Positions 43,710 through 56,260 of a stretch of 64,000 bases of DNA are shown in pieces. Position 1 is the stretch's first letter. Each line of letters starts with the position of its first letter. The notes beneath the pieces are model-generated. The model had not been told where the DNA came from, searched no databases, and worked only from the letters and a program-made list of their open reading frames with translations. The translations under genes were made by a program, and so were the position numbers. The stretch comes from Prorocentrum cordatum (Eukaryota > Sar > Dinophyceae > Prorocentrales > Prorocentraceae), in NCBI GenBank assembly GCA_963575745.1, contig CAUYUJ010017806.1:122501-186500 (forward strand). The letters are read 5' to 3'.

Positions 43710-44019
43710 AACAGGTGTGCGGGACGCGGGACCATTCGGGACACAGCGTGCGAGGCCCGCACCGACACTGCCATTCGGCACGCACGCACTCCGTCTACCA
43801 TGCAACCAGCGGAAACGAGAAGCACTGGGCGGCCGGACCGCTCTCCATCATGCCTCTCCTCTTTCCGTGCTCCATGCCCGTCAGGTTTTTCGTATTTTCG
43901 CTTCCTAGTGCGAAGAGGGGTTGCGCGCAGGGAGGGGGGGGCGAAAGGGCGCGGCGATTGGTTACGCCGTCTGTGGTCGCTTGCGGCAGGATGTCGGCGG
44001 AGGATGGGGGAGGCAGGGG
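43710..44019. other. unassigned spacer
   Basis: Unique sequence. No gene is recognised. Confidence 0.35.
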
Positions 44020-44726
44020 AGGAGGAGGAGGAGGAGGAGGAGGAGGAGGAGGAGGAGGAGGAGGAGGAGGAGGATGAGGAGGAGGAGGAAGAGGAGGAGG
44101 AGGAGGAGGAGGAGCAGGAGGAGGAGCAGGAGGAGTAGGATGCGCATGCAGATGATTTAGTTGATTTTTTGATGATGGTGATGATTCTGGTGTGGTGATG
44201 GTGATGGTATTGTTGGTGGTGGTGCTGACGATAATGATGATGATACTTATGATGCAGCTGATGATGATAATGATGAGGCGGAATCGTATGATAATGGCGA
44301 TGCTGATGACGACAATGCCGACGACGATGATGATGATAATGATGATGATGACGATCATGATGACGGTGATTCTGCTGCTGACGACGATGATGCTGATGAT
44401 GATGATGACGACAAGGATGATGACGACGACGATGCTGATGACGACTATGATGATGCTGATGATTATGATGCTGATGATGAGTATGATGATGCTGATGCTG
44501 ATGATGATGATGATGATGAGTGTGATGATGATAGTAAGGATGATGAGGATGCTGATGATGCTGGTGATGATAAGTTTGGTGATGATGATGGTGATTATGC
44601 TGAGGCTGATGCTGATGATGATGGTGATGAATATGAAAATGATGATGATGACGGTAATGATGATGACGATGATGATAATGATGATGATGATGCTGATGGT
44701 AATGGTGATGATGCTGATGCTGATGC

Positions 44727-44761
<35 letters not shown>

Positions 44762-44795
44762 CTGCTGATGCTGTTCAACGTTGATGATGACGGAC

Positions 44796-44848
<53 letters not shown>

Positions 44849-44869
44849 TGATGCTGATGCTGATGATGC

Positions 44870-44937
<68 letters not shown>

Positions 44938-45112
44938 GTGTTGGTGATGGTGATGGTGATGGTGATGGTGATGGTGACGGTGACGGTGATGGTAATGGTG
45001 GTGAGGAGGAGGCGGAGGAGGAGGAGGAGGAGGAGGAGGATGGAAATGACTAGAGGAGGAAAGGGAGGAATTGGAGGAGGAGGAGGAGGAGGAGGAGGAG
45101 GGCAGGGTGCCG
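44020..45112. repeat. GGA, GAT and GGA microsatellite complex
   Basis: GGA (44020-44140), about 830 bp of GAT/GCT/GAC triplets (44160-44990), a (GGTGAT)n segment near 44935-45000, then GGA again. The His-rich, Met-rich and Asp-rich frames are artefacts. Confidence 0.95.
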
Positions 45113-45341
45113 TGGTCGGTAGTGCCTCCCGGAGCCGTGCGACGGCCCTCGCCATCGCGAAGTGCGACGCGCTCGCGCTCCCGTCGCAGACGGCGAGCCA
45201 GGTGGGCGGCTGACTCCCCACACCTCCGTCTGCTTCCCTCCTGCTCCCCTCCAGCCCACCTCTCGTCTTTCTTGCGCTCCTCCCCTGTTCCCTCCTCCCT
45301 CCTCGCCGTCCCGCCTGGAGGAGGTGGTTGCCGTGGGGGCC

Positions 45342-45638
45342 ATGCTCGGCCATCCCCGTGTAACTCTCCCCGGCTCTCTCGCCCCGCGTCAAGTCCTGGC
45401 TGCAATTTTCGTCCTCGCGCTATTTGGGTCTGGAAGTGCCATGCACGCACGGGTGTGCTCCTGGGTCGAAGAGACGCAGCCGTATCAATCTAGGCCTCCC
45501 AGATGGGGTCGGAGGATCGCGCCGCGATGCTCCGACCCCACCTACGTGAACCCCATCCAGGAGCCCTCTAACTTGACCGACCGAAAGCATATCCCTATTC
45601 CTTTGATGGGCATCACCTTATCTCGATGCCGATCTTAA
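45342..45638 (+). CDS. hypothetical ORF with a hydrophobic segment
   Basis: From ATG 45342 the frame reads MLGHPRVTLPGSLAPRQ, then LAAIFVLALFGSGSAMHA, a possible signal-anchor or signal peptide with a small-residue end, then a Cys/Trp segment. 98 codons. No homology is recognised and a chance ORF is quite possible. Confidence 0.25.
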   Translation: MLGHPRVTLPGSLAPRQVLAAIFVLALFGSGSAMHARVCSWVEETQPYQSRPPRWGRRIAPRCSDPTYVNPIQEPSNLTDRKHIPIPLMGITLSRCRS

Positions 45639-46615
45639 GGAATACTCTGGTCTCTGCGGGCGCATCCCTAAGACTATCGTTGCCTCTTGGCTTGTCAATC
45701 TTAGGGATAGGGCTACGTTCGAGGCTGGTTATGACTTGGCTCTGGACCAATGGCGCTGAGGCCAGCTCAGGCGCCACAGAGGCCCCCCCGCCAGAAGGGG
45801 GAGCGAAGGGACCTGCTGAGGAGGCAGCGGGACGAGGAGGTGGACCTGCTTGAGGGGCGGGCAAAAACCAGGGGCACTTCGGTCCTGCCCTGCCCAGCCT
45901 CTGCGGGAAGGGCGGCAGCTGCCCAGCCTCTGCGGAAAGGCGGCAGCTGGCGGCACCCTGCCCGGAGAGGCCGGCCCCAGTGCATCAGTATTTTTTCAGC
46001 GACCCCTGTCCCCATCCCCACCCCATCCCGAGCCATAGGACCTCAGCACCCCAGTTGGGGATATGCCCTTGGAAACTTGAAGGGGACAGCCTGCACCCCC
46101 GTCTAGGGAGGTAGACTTGCCGGCGGGGTCAAGGCCACGCCAGTGAACATAGGGATCGGCGGAACGATGCTAAGTGTAGGGGGCCAGCTCGACGTAGCGG
46201 GCCCCACCCTGTCGGCGTCCCGCGGAGCGTCACGCCTAGAATCAAAGAAGAAGAAACGCCATAAGCAGAAACTTCTGGCGCTCCGCGCGGATTTCTTGGT
46301 TCTGCGCTGGGGCCTCCTGGCGGCGCATCTGGCGACGCCCCTGGCGCCCTCCGCGCGCCAGGGAGGGGGTCCTAGCCCAGATCGAAGAAATCTGCGCGGA
46401 CCTCCAAAAGTTTGTGCATATGCTGTTTTTTCTTCCTGTATGGAATCCGAGCAGCAGCCCATGGGGAGGAGCTTCGGCAGCACGGCCTCCCCCAGGCGAG
46501 GCCGTGAGGGCCGTGGACCAGTGCCCTGGTAGGACCACGTGGGTCGAGGATCAGGTCGGCCGCGGAGGGTCTCAAAGCAGTCTGGCACAACTCACGTGCA
46601 GCGTTATCCGAGTGT
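45639..46615. other. unassigned unique region
   Basis: Includes a local duplication (GCCCAGCCTCTGCGG twice near 45893 and 45923). The frame 46143-46532 plus is open but unremarkable. No product recognised. Confidence 0.4.
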
Positions 46616-47475
46616 GGCGAGAGAGAGAGAGAGAGAGATACATAAAGAGAGGGAGAGAGATCCACCACCTGGAGGAAGATCCAGCGCTGCTTGGCTTTCA
46701 GAAATGCGGAGATGTTGCTCGGCACGATGTGAATAGCCAAGCACCCCCCCAGCCGCCAGCACAACAACCACTGACACTATGACCACTACCAGCTCCGACG
46801 TGGCCGCCACCGCTAGTACGACGACTTCTAACATGGCCACCACCCCGACCCGTGCGACAACCACGTCGACCACCACGACCACAGCGACCGCGCCGCCACC
46901 GCCACGACGCCCACCACCACGACCACAACCACCACCTTCTCCACCACGACCGCCACGACCACCACGACCACCAGGACCAACGCCTTGACGACACCAACGG
47001 TGCCCACAAACCACCACAACAACGACAGCTGTCACGACCACCACCGCGACGACCGCGATCTCCACGACCACCGCCGCGACGACTACTCCCAAGACATCCG
47101 CCCCCGCCCCCGCGCCCTCTTTCCTGCCCCCTCTGCCTGGCCGCTACTGCCTGCTGCCTCCTCCTCCTCCTCCTCCGGTTCTCTCTCTCTTCTCCCGCCC
47201 CCTTCCTCGGAGGTATAACCAGGAGGCGCGGTTCGGCCAAGCAGCTAGGCAGGCGCGGCGTGATGTGTGTGTGGGTGTGTGTCGTGGACCCGAGAGTCTC
47301 GCCCCTTTCGCTGCTGCCCTCTGGCCCGCCTCTGTCATTTCCTTCACGGGGGAGAGATGAAGTAGGTAGATGTAGAGAGAGAGAGAGGGAGAGAAAGAGA
47401 GAGAGAGAGAGAAACAAAAACAATAATGAGAGAGAGAGGGAGAGCGAGAGAGAAAGAGAGAGAAAGAGAGAACAG

Positions 47476-47508
<33 letters not shown>

Positions 47509-47525
47509 TCAGAGAGAGAGAGAGC
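46616..47525. repeat. GA, CCACNACNA and TA microsatellites
   Basis: (GA)n at 46620-46660, CCACGACCACCACGACC-type repeats at 46750-47095, (GA)n at 47370-47480 and (TA)n at 47488-47510, separated by short unique stretches. Confidence 0.85.
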
Positions 47526-47699
47526 CCGCCGCGAAGCCAAACATGCGGAAGTGGAACAGACGAGGGCCTCTCATGACACCGACCGCCGGTGGCGCGACTG
47601 CGACCCAGACCTCGCCCGGGCGCTCGAGGAGTCCTGCTGGTAGCACTGCGGGAGGCCCGCCGCGCAGGCCTGGGGACATGGAGATAGGAGGTGTGTCAT

Positions 47700-48357
47700 C
47701 GTAGCCGACCCTCCTCCTTTTCCTTTTCCTCCTCCTCCCCCTCCTCCTCCTCCTCCTCCTCCTCCTCCTCCTCCTCCTCCTCCTCCTCCTCCTCCCCCTG
47801 CCTCTTCCTTCTCCTCCTCCTCCTTCCCCTGCCCCTTCTCCTCCTCCTCCTCCTCCTCCTCCTCCTCCTCCTCCTCCTCCTCCCCTCCCCACCTCCTCCT
47901 CCTCCCCCGCCTCTTCCTCCTCCTCCTCCTCCTCCTCCTCCTTCTTCTCCTCCTCCTCCTCCCCCTGCCCCTTCCCTCCTCCTCCTCCTCCTCCTCTCTC
48001 CTCCTCCTCGTCCTCCTCCTCCTCCTCCTCCGCCTGCCTCTTCCTCCTCCTCCTCCTCCTTCCCTGCCCCTTCCTCCTCCTCCTCCTCCTCCTCCTCCTC
48101 CTCCTCCTCCTCCTCCTCCTCCTCCTCCTCCTCCTCCTCCTCCTCCTGCCTCTCCTCCTCCTCCTCCTCCCCCCTGCCCTCTTCCTCCTCCTCCTCCTCC
48201 TCCTCCTCCTCCTCCTCCTCCTCCTCCCCTCCCTGCCCCTCCTCCTCCTCCTCCTCCTCCTCCTCCTCCTCCTCCTCCTCTGCCTCCTCCTCGTCCTCCT
48301 CCTCCTCCTCCTCCTCCTCCTCCTCCTCCTCCCCCTCCTCCTCCTCCTCCTCCCCCA
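47700..48357. repeat. CCT trinucleotide microsatellite
   Basis: About 650 bp of almost uninterrupted CCT triplets with CTGCC breaks. Confidence 0.97.
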
Positions 48358-49080
48358 GTACTGCTCCCGCACGGAGGGAGGTTCGGAAGTTCAGGAGCTC
48401 CCTGGCCGAGACGGGCGACCCTGGCGAGCCAGCCGACCAGTAAGCCTGCATGCGGCGCAGTGAGAACTCCAACGCACCGTCTGCGCATCACGAGTAGGCG
48501 GACCCGGGCTCAGACCCAAGACTCGGGTGGGACCCGGCGTAGTTGCGTCAGACCTGGGAGTCCTCGCACGAATCTCCCACCTCTTATTACGGGCTCCGCA
48601 CGCTCCGCGGGCGCTTGTAGCATTGCCGCCCCTTTCTAGGCAGACCTGGGGTAACCAAGCGGCTGGCGGCCGCCAGGGAAGCGGAGGGTTATAGGAGCTG
48701 GGATGTGTCCCGCCAGCCCCTGTTCCGATGTAGAGAGGAGCGACCCGCCCCGTTTTTCGTGAAGCGGCCACGCCGAGTGGTGACCCTTCCTGCACCCATC
48801 TCCGAGGGGGGATGGCCGACGAGCCAGCGCGTGCGCTGCACAGACCGTTACTTTTGCCCGTTGGGATCGTCCAGTCATGAGGCGTATAAAGAACAAGTGG
48901 GGGAGCACGCGGGCATTAAGACTTGTCAATATTGAACCTTGGATTGGACAGCCGCGCGACTGAACGGCGCGTCGGCTGGGGCGTAACATTTGTTAGCAGA
49001 TCTGCGATGTTGGGTTTTTTTGTGAGTTGTTGGCTCCAACTGGCTATGCCCACATCTTTCTCATCCATCTCTCCTGTACT
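48358..49080. other. unassigned unique region
   Basis: No gene recognised. Short frames on both strands. Confidence 0.4.
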
Positions 49081-50160
49081 CCCGCAGTGTCTCTATTCCA
49101 TTCTCCCTCGCTGCCCATCGTTTCCCCTCTTCATCTCGTTATCCCCTCCTCCTTTCGTTCCCACCCTCCCTCGCTGTCCTTTCTCTTCCCGTTCACCCCA
49201 TCCCGTTCATTTCCTTCCACTCGTGCGGAGGAGGAGGGAAGAGGCAGGTGGGGCGAGGACTCGAACGCAGCCCTCGCTCCGTTCTCCTCCCTCCCCCTTC
49301 CACTTCCTCCTCCTCCTCCTCCTCCTCCCTCCTCCCCCCCTTCCCCCCTCCTCCTTCCTCCCCCGTTCTCCTCTCCTTCCTCCTTCTCGCTCCTCCTCTG
49401 AGAAGTTCTCCGCCGAGCAGGGCGGACAGGAGTACTGCTGCCTGTAGCCGTTGTTGGGACCTCTCCAACCTGGGCCCCGCGAGGAACCCCAGACGGCGCT
49501 GCCGTCCTGGACGTTCCCTCCTGCCGAGCCGATCCGATCCTCCCTCCTTTCTTCTCCCTCCTTCCTTCTCCCTCCTCCTCCTCCCTCCCTCCCTCCCTCC
49601 CTCCTCCCCTCCTCCCTCCTCCCTCCTCCCCTCTCCTCCCTCCTTCTTCCTTCCTCTCCTCCTCCTCCTCCCTCCCTCCCTCCTTCCTCCTCTCCTCCCT
49701 CCCCTCCTCCTTCCTCCCTCCCTCCGCCCTCCCTCCCTCCTCCCTTCTCCCTTCTCCCTCCTCCCTCCTCCCTCGTCCTCCCTCCTCTTCCTCCTCCTCC
49801 TCCTCCTTCTCCTCCTCCCTCCCACCTCCTCTCCTGCCTCCACCGCCCCTGCCCCGTGCCAGCGCAGCATAGCGTGGCAACGCTTCGAGCACCCCAGGTC
49901 CTAACTCTCCTCCTCCTTCTCCTCCTCCCTCCTCCTCCTCCTCCTCCTGCTCTCCTCCTCCTCCTCCTCCCTCCTCCTCCTCCTCCCTCCTCCTCCTCCT
50001 CCTCCTCCTCCTCCGCCTCCTCCTCCTCCTCCTCCTCCTCCTCCTCCTCCCCCTCCCCTCCTCCCTCCTCCTCCTCCTCCTCCTCCTCCTCCTCCTTCTT
50101 CTCCTCCTCCTCCCCCTCCCCCGTCCTCCTCCTCCTCCCCCGTCCTCCTCCTCTTGACCT
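49081..50160. repeat. CCCTCC/CCT pyrimidine repeats
   Basis: Pyrimidine-rich throughout, with two less repetitive islands. One at 49395-49450 follows a CTCTGAG acceptor-like site; the other at 49855-49905 is shared with 59.28 kb. (CCT)n is densest at 49910-50155. Confidence 0.85.
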
Positions 50161-50380
50161 CCCCACTCCTCCTCCCCGGTGGGACCTGTCTGGGCCGTCA
50201 TGGGGCCGTCCTGGGCCTCCGTGGCGCCGTCCCGGTGCCTTCGGGGGGCCCTCTTGGGCCGTCCTGGGTGCGTCCCGTGGCTGTCTCGGGGGCTCCTTGG
50301 GGCTCTCGTGGGCCATCTTGGGCCCCTCTTGGGGCCTCTCTTGCGCCGTCTGGGGACCCTCATGGGTGAGGACTAGGGGG
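50161..50380. repeat. GGGCCNTCNTGGG-type short repeats
   Basis: Repeats of TGGGCCGTCNTGGG and CTCTTGGGG at 15-20 base spacing. Co-linear with 59350-59560. Confidence 0.75.
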
Positions 50381-51104
50381 GGTGAGATATCATGGCGTGG
50401 GCCATGATGTTTCTTCAGATTTCATGGCGCCTGTTCTTATTTCATTACGTCCCTGGCCCCCCCTTGGGCCGCGCACATGCTGCCGGCCGCGATTTGCGCC
50501 CCCCCCTCTTGGACGCCCCCCTCTTCGCCGCCCCCGACCCCTGCCGGGCGGCCGGGTCCAGCCCGTAGTGGCGCCGACGGTCTGATTTCGGCGTTGCTCG
50601 ACGGGTTATCCGCAGCGGACGTTGGCAGGAGCCACGAGTGTTTTTGTCTATCGGCCCACGCGTCCTTCAGGATGCTTGGCAATCTTGCTTGCTCGGTTGC
50701 TGGCTTTTTCGAGCTCCACCGCAGCCCGCTTGCGCCGCTGCCGCCCTTGTGTGGAGACACTTGGCCTTTTCCTTGGCTTTTTGGTATTGGCCGACAGCGT
50801 TCGTCCTCTTCTGGCGGCAAAATCCGAACCCTACCCTCGCCGATCAACGATCCAGGGCACTCGATGGGCGGCGGGAGCGCGGCTCTACCTCCGCCTCCTC
50901 CTGCTCGGCCCCGTTCCTCTTAGTGCCCACTTCGCTTCTGCAGTCTCCCTCCCGTGGCTCGGTTGGGCCGAGGTGAATGGGGGGGGGATACATTGGGGCG
51001 CGGCGAGGGCTGCAGAAAAGGCGCCCTTTAGGGCACCTACAGGTGCCGTTTAGGGCACCTAAAGGGGCGAAGGGGCCCTTGAGGCCCGAGAAAGGCACCT
51101 TTCC
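50381..51104. other. unassigned
   Basis: Unique GC-rich sequence. A short repeat TTTAGGGCACCTANAGG occurs twice at 51026-51060. No gene. Confidence 0.4.
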
Positions 51105-51290
51105 TTCCCCTTAATTGACACCCCCGCATTACCCAGACCCCCGACGTCAGGATTTTCACAAGGTCGACCCCCAGAGGGCTGGATCCATTCCCTGGTACCA
51201 GTTTCTCATGCTTGGTCGTTTTTTGACGGTCCCGAGGCCCCATAAGGGTCCCCAGAGGCCGAAAATAGCCAAAAACCCTCCGTCTTGACT
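51105..51290 (-). repeat. inverted repeat arm, left
   Basis: The reverse complement shares TCGACNTTNNNAAAATC, ACGNCGGGGGTCTGGG and CCTCGGNACNNTCANAAAACGA with 53190-53340, at roughly 70% identity by eye. Confidence 0.65.
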
Positions 51291-51769
51291 TCTTCGCAGC
51301 ACGAGAGGGTCTGGGCACGTCGCGCACAACTCGGCTGGTGTCCGACCTCTCGTGTGCCCGCGGACCAGACAACAAAAGGCGGAGGCAACGATAGGGGGCG
51401 ACAGGCATAGGAGGGACTGCATCGACCCCCGATCGCGATCGCCGATGGGTGCCGATTGCCCCACCCCGCCCAGGAAGGTGCGGCTTCGCTACCGGGGGCG
51501 CATCGCGGACCCATCGGCGATGCATCGCCGATTCCAGGTCGATGTTCCCCCCCCTGTGCCCATCCCCCCTTTCATCGTTGCCCTTCACCAGGCAACAAGA
51601 GATCCTCCTGCGCCGCCCGCCCGCGCCTCCGCTGCCCGCGCCGCCCCGCCAGCGGCCCCCCAGGGCGCCCGCCGGCCGCCCGCCCGCGTCCCGGAGCAGC
51701 TCGTGCGCGGAGCGGCGCAGGCGCGCGGGCGGGGCTCGGTGACGGAGGCGTAGGCGTATTGATAAGCAC
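51291..51769. other. unassigned
   Basis: GCGATCGCCGATGGGTGCC and CCATCGGCGATGCATCGCCG (51436-51525) form short local repeats. No gene. Confidence 0.4.
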
Positions 51770-51771
51770 AC

Positions 51772-51820
<49 letters not shown>

Positions 51821-52660
51821 CGCACATATGGGCACGGATGTATGCATGCATGCATGCGTACATACATGCAGGTTTGCATGCTTGTCTGCACGTCTGTCTG
51901 TCTGTATTCCGGTGAGTATGTCTGCATGTATGTGCGTATGAATGTACGTATGCATGCAAGTCTGTAAATGTAGGTACGTATGTATGCATACATGAGTGTA
52001 TGCATGTCTGTTTGTATATGTACATGTGTATATGTGTATACATGTGTATGTATATGCAAATGCATATGTACATATACGTATATATATATATATATATATA
52101 TGTATATTCGAATGCATAATTGTATGTATTTGTAGATGTACAGCTGTATGTAAATGCATGTGAATATGCATACGCATGTGTGCATTTTTTCATGCACTTG
52201 TAATTGTACTTGTATATGCATGTGTACAGGTGTATGCATTTGTATATATATATATATGTACATTCACATGCACATATATCAATCTATGTAGATGTCTGTG
52301 TTTATATATACGTGCATTCATTTGTATATGTATATGTATATGTATATGCATGTGTATACGTATATGTATATGTATGTGTATTTGTACACGTATTTGTATA
52401 GATATTTGTATATGTACATGCATGAGCATATGTATATGCATATGTTTATATACATGTGTACCTATATATATATACGTTGTGTGCATTTACATGCTTTCCA
52501 TACATTTTATGTACACATTTATATAAGTATATCGATACACGCGTGTATGTATATGTATATGTACATGTATTTGTATAGATATATGCACATGTTTATGTAC
52601 ATGTGTATGTATATATTTATATATATATATACACACACATTTTTTAGGTATTTGCGAAAC
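51770..52660. repeat. TG and TATG/TACATG low-complexity tract
   Basis: (TG)n at 51774-51820, then about 800 bp of TGTATATGTATATGCATG-type repeats with (TA)n patches. Cys/Val and Tyr/Ile frames here are artefacts. Confidence 0.93.
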
Positions 52661-52776
52661 ACACGTATATTTGGATTTGCATATTTATATGTATTTGTAC
52701 CTGTATGTGTTTCTGGATTTGTATGTGGAATTGTAGATGTATCTATAGATATCTCTACACACGGTCACCCTTCAAA

Positions 52777-52975
52777 GGATTGTTCCTGAGACTCCAGGGC
52801 GGCTGGCGATGTATAAATCAGCACGGAGAGCCAGCGACTTTGTACACCGCCGCCCTCCACACACAGACGCCCTCCAGAAGGATTGTTCCTGGGATTCCAG
52901 GGAGGGTGGCGGTGTATAAATTACCACGGAGAGCCAGCGACTTTATACACCGCCGCCCTCCCTGAAGGTACATGC
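52777..52975. repeat. 103-bp tandem duplication
   Basis: GGATTGTTCCTGNGANTCCA starts at 52777 and 52880, each with GTATAAATNANCACGGAGAG and ACACCGCCGCCCTCC. Confidence 0.9.
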
Positions 52976-53189
52976 AAAATTCGTCGGATTTTTTTCTTTC
53001 TTTATGTTTTTTGTTTTTGTTTTTGTTTTTGATTTTTGTTATATATATATATATAGGTTTAAATATTCGTGGCGTATACAGAGGGGTATTATGACGCCAG
53101 GATGTGGCTTGCGATTGGCACTGGTGGGCTGGGGAGCACGACCCAGACCCCCTCATCGAGTCACGAAAATATCATGGCGGCATGTATTT

Positions 53190-53345
53190 CGCTCTTTCGG
53201 CCACCAGGGGCCCCTACCGGGCCTCGGTACTATCAGAAAACGACTCAGGAGGAGAAGCTGCTCCTGGGGAAGGGGTTCAGACCTCTCGGGGTCGACGTTA
53301 CACAAAAGATCATGACGCCGGGGGTCTGGGGACGCTGTCCTCGCC
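53190..53345 (+). repeat. inverted repeat arm, right
   Basis: Complement partner of 51105-51290: CCTCGGTACTATCAGAAAAC, CTCTCGGGGTCGACGTTACA, GACGCCGGGGGTCTGGG. The pair brackets about 1.9 kb of low-complexity DNA. Confidence 0.65.
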
Positions 53346-54009
53346 GGGCCTCTTCGGGGCGCGGCGGAGAGCTCCGTCGGGGTCCTCGCCCGCCGCCCCG
53401 GGTGCCCCCCCTCGGTGCGGGTTTTGCAAGCCACGCCCTTCGCAATCTACAGCCGGAGTCGCCGAGGGGACGGCGGGGGAGGCACGCGCGCAGGGCGCCT
53501 GCCCCCTCTGCTGGATTCCTTGTTTCGAAGAGTAGCCGCCCCTGGCGCGCGCCGCGTGCCAAGGGGGGGGCCCAGCGCCGATGCAAGGAATCCGCGCAGA
53601 CGTCCATCATTTTTTATTGTTATGTATAAATATACAAAACACATATTTGGGACGGAGCCAGGCTTGCCGTTTGCTCAGGGTATCGGCACAACGCGCCTCA
53701 CGTGGGTGCGCATGGCCAGACCAGACCAGGAAGAGTTCGTGGACGGGGAGGCTGTCGACGCAGGCGTGTGGACGGGGATGGAGCGTCCCTTGAACAGCTA
53801 TCCCAACTCAGCCTGTAGGGACAGGATGGGGGCGAAAGTCGGAAAGGATTCCCAGGTCAACGTGAGGATAGTCGGCCCAAAAGGCCGACCCAGAGTATCA
53901 TGGAAGTGCAAACCACACACCGTCAATGTAGTGTCCAGACGACATGGGCGTGGTAGGCGCCAGCCAGGAACCGAACATAGACACCAAAGGACGGGCTTGG
54001 GTTTCTAGG
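53346..54009. other. unassigned, one open plus-strand frame
   Basis: A frame 53415-54008 is open on the plus strand (197 codons), with no recognisable family and no repeat. The codon pattern is weak. Confidence 0.3.
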
Positions 54010-54071
54010 AAGGAGTGAGGCGAATGATGAGGATGAGGATGGCGATGGCGGTGATGATGGTGATGATGGTA

Positions 54072-54138
<67 letters not shown>

Positions 54139-54239
54139 GGATGAGGATGAGGATGATGATGATGATGATGATGCTGCTGATGATGATGATGGAGATGCTG
54201 CTGATGCATGTGATGCTGACGATGGTGGTGATGATGATG

Positions 54240-54287
<48 letters not shown>

Positions 54288-54297
54288 GTGATGATGG

Positions 54298-54360
<63 letters not shown>

Positions 54361-54365
54361 CGGTA
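54010..54365. repeat. GAT microsatellite
   Basis: GAT triplets with GGT and GCT variants. Confidence 0.95.
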
Positions 54366-54451
54366 GACTTACATTCGGTGAAAGGGGGGCTGCGCCTGCC
54401 AGTACGACCTTCGCAGGGCGGGGACGTCGCAGGGATGCGATCATCGCACTG

Positions 54452-55430
54452 TCAGGGGGCGAACCATCGGCGTCGGGTCTTGGAATCCACTGCCCCTCTG
54501 TTATGAGGCACTTGTATAGGAGAGGGAACAGAGGACAGAGTGTTTACACAGTTCGGAGGAATTCGTGAATTCAGTATGGGTCGGGCGTGAAGTGCCTCGA
54601 CGGATGCGCGCGACTCGGCCAGTTCCAGTTTCTTGCGCGCGTGCGGCGGACGAATCTTGCCCCCCTCGCAGCGTGTTCTCTCATCGACAGGCCGAATATC
54701 GGCCCCGCGGCCGGGACAGGGGTTCACACGATGTACCTCCACCCTCTGGGGAGCGGAACCTTTGAACCACCCTCCCCGGACAGAAACCTGATCGTCTTCT
54801 GCAGCACTGTCATCGTCACCATCGTCGTCGCTGTCCGTAGCCGCTTGGCGAAACTCTTTCTGGGCCCACCCGCCCCGTCTCGTTTTAAAATGTGCTGGAG
54901 CCACGCGCGGCGTACGTAGGGCGACGCGCGGGCCGATATTCCATGGCACGTTTCGGATATTGAATTGCGGTTCTGGGGCATCGTGCCTCTTGGCGCCATC
55001 AAGGGGCCGCGCTGCGGCGTTGTCTGGTGCCGGGCTGGTTGCCGGCCGGGGGCTTGCAGTACGCAGCGTGAGGCATCGCGTCGTGTCCCCTTTTGGAACG
55101 TCAGCCTGAAATGGGCCTCCCGCATCACAGGTCAGGTGCAGGTGTTCCCCCATACGCGTGTTCTTCCATAGGTGCACGTGGGGGGGGGAAGCGTCCCCGA
55201 GCAGATCCCGCACGGGGCCTGTGCTTGTCGGGACTTGCCTTTCTCCTCGGTGCCAGAGCCCCGCTTGAGGCTGGCAGTGGGTTCTGTTGGTCCACCCCGT
55301 ATCCGCACTCTCACGCACTTGGTGCGCACTCTCCGTCTCCCCATTCCTTCGCCCGATGTTCCTGCATTGTTCCTTGGCCATCGCATTATCCCTGCCTTGT
55401 CTCCACGTTGGCTTCATGCACGATCCGCGA
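54452..55430 (-). CDS. possible coding segment, acidic/basic protein, unknown
   Basis: The minus-strand frame is open across unique sequence between two GAT microsatellites. It reads GWAQKEFRQAATDSDDDGDD, then SAAEDDQVSVRGGWFKG, then a Lys/Arg/Glu region (PPHARKKLELAESRASVEAL). Composition is protein-like but no domain is recognised. The extension above 55440 is microsatellite and should not be counted. A chance frame cannot be excluded. Confidence 0.3.
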
Positions 55431-55439
55431 TCTAATCCC

Positions 55440-55835
55440 TGCGATGATGATGAGGATGATGACGATGGTGGTGATGATGATGACGATGATGATGATGATG
55501 ATGATGATGGTGATGATGAGGTGGTAATGGTGACGATGATGGAAAATGGGGCTGATGAGGGTGTGGGTGATGATGACGGTGATGATGGTGATGATGATGG
55601 TGATGGCTCTTGATGGTTGTGATGGTGATTATGATGATGATGATGATGATGGTGATGATGTGGATGATGGTTACGTGGATGATTATGATGATGTGGATGG
55701 TGATGGTGATTCTGGTGGTGGTGGTAGTGAATACGACGAATATCAGAAAGCCGTGGCAATGATGATTGTGATGATTATCGTGACGTTCGAAAGTGTGACG
55801 ACGATGATGATGGCGATGGTAACGCTGATGATGTG
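55440..55835. repeat. GAT microsatellite
   Basis: GAT with many GGT and GTG interruptions. Confidence 0.92.
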
Positions 55836-55839
55836 ATGG

Positions 55840-56260
55840 CAAGGTGTGGGGTCGCGCACAGGCCGCCCCGAAGGTATTTCGGGCTTGCCCACCCTGCGAG
55901 CGCCCCGCACACCAGAGGGGACACAGTAGCGGGCCCAGTTTGCGGGTCCGAGTGCGATCGGTGCATTGTTTCTGCCCACCCCTCGTACGCTTCGTGCCCA
56001 CAGGATCCCGGGTCTACGGCCCCAGAGGGCAGGTCCGCGTACGGTCGGCACACTAGCTTGGGGGTTCAAGTTTCGCACGTTTCGTGCTCCGTATGTACAA
56101 CACCCGGTGTGCGGCCCAAATCGTGTGGTCGGTACAGGGACCCCTCCCACGTTGCGTACCCCGTGCTGATTGGCGGAAATGCGGCCCCAGTGGGCAGATC
56201 CGCACTGGTTCGGCGCGTCCGTGGAGTCTCGGACGTTTCGTCTCGAAGGCGCCCATGGCG
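55840..56260. repeat. degenerate tandem array, 70-90 bp units
   Basis: Four units with CGGCCCCAGNGGGCAGNTCC, GCGNNCGGTCGGCNC and ACGNTTCGTGCNC. Possibly a remote relative of the family-A array through the TTCGTG...GGCCCCAG order. Confidence 0.6.

Noticed and set aside
43616-44797. 393-aa His-rich protein on the minus strand
   Set aside because: It is the GAT/GGT microsatellite read in one frame, joined to an unremarkable 3' part.
47509-48491. Gly-, Arg- and Glu-rich proteins on the minus strand and Ser-rich on the plus strand
   Set aside because: All are translations of one CCT microsatellite.
51449-52193. Cys/Val and His/Thr-rich ORFs around 51.5-52.2 kb
   Set aside because: They follow the TG and TATG low-complexity tract.
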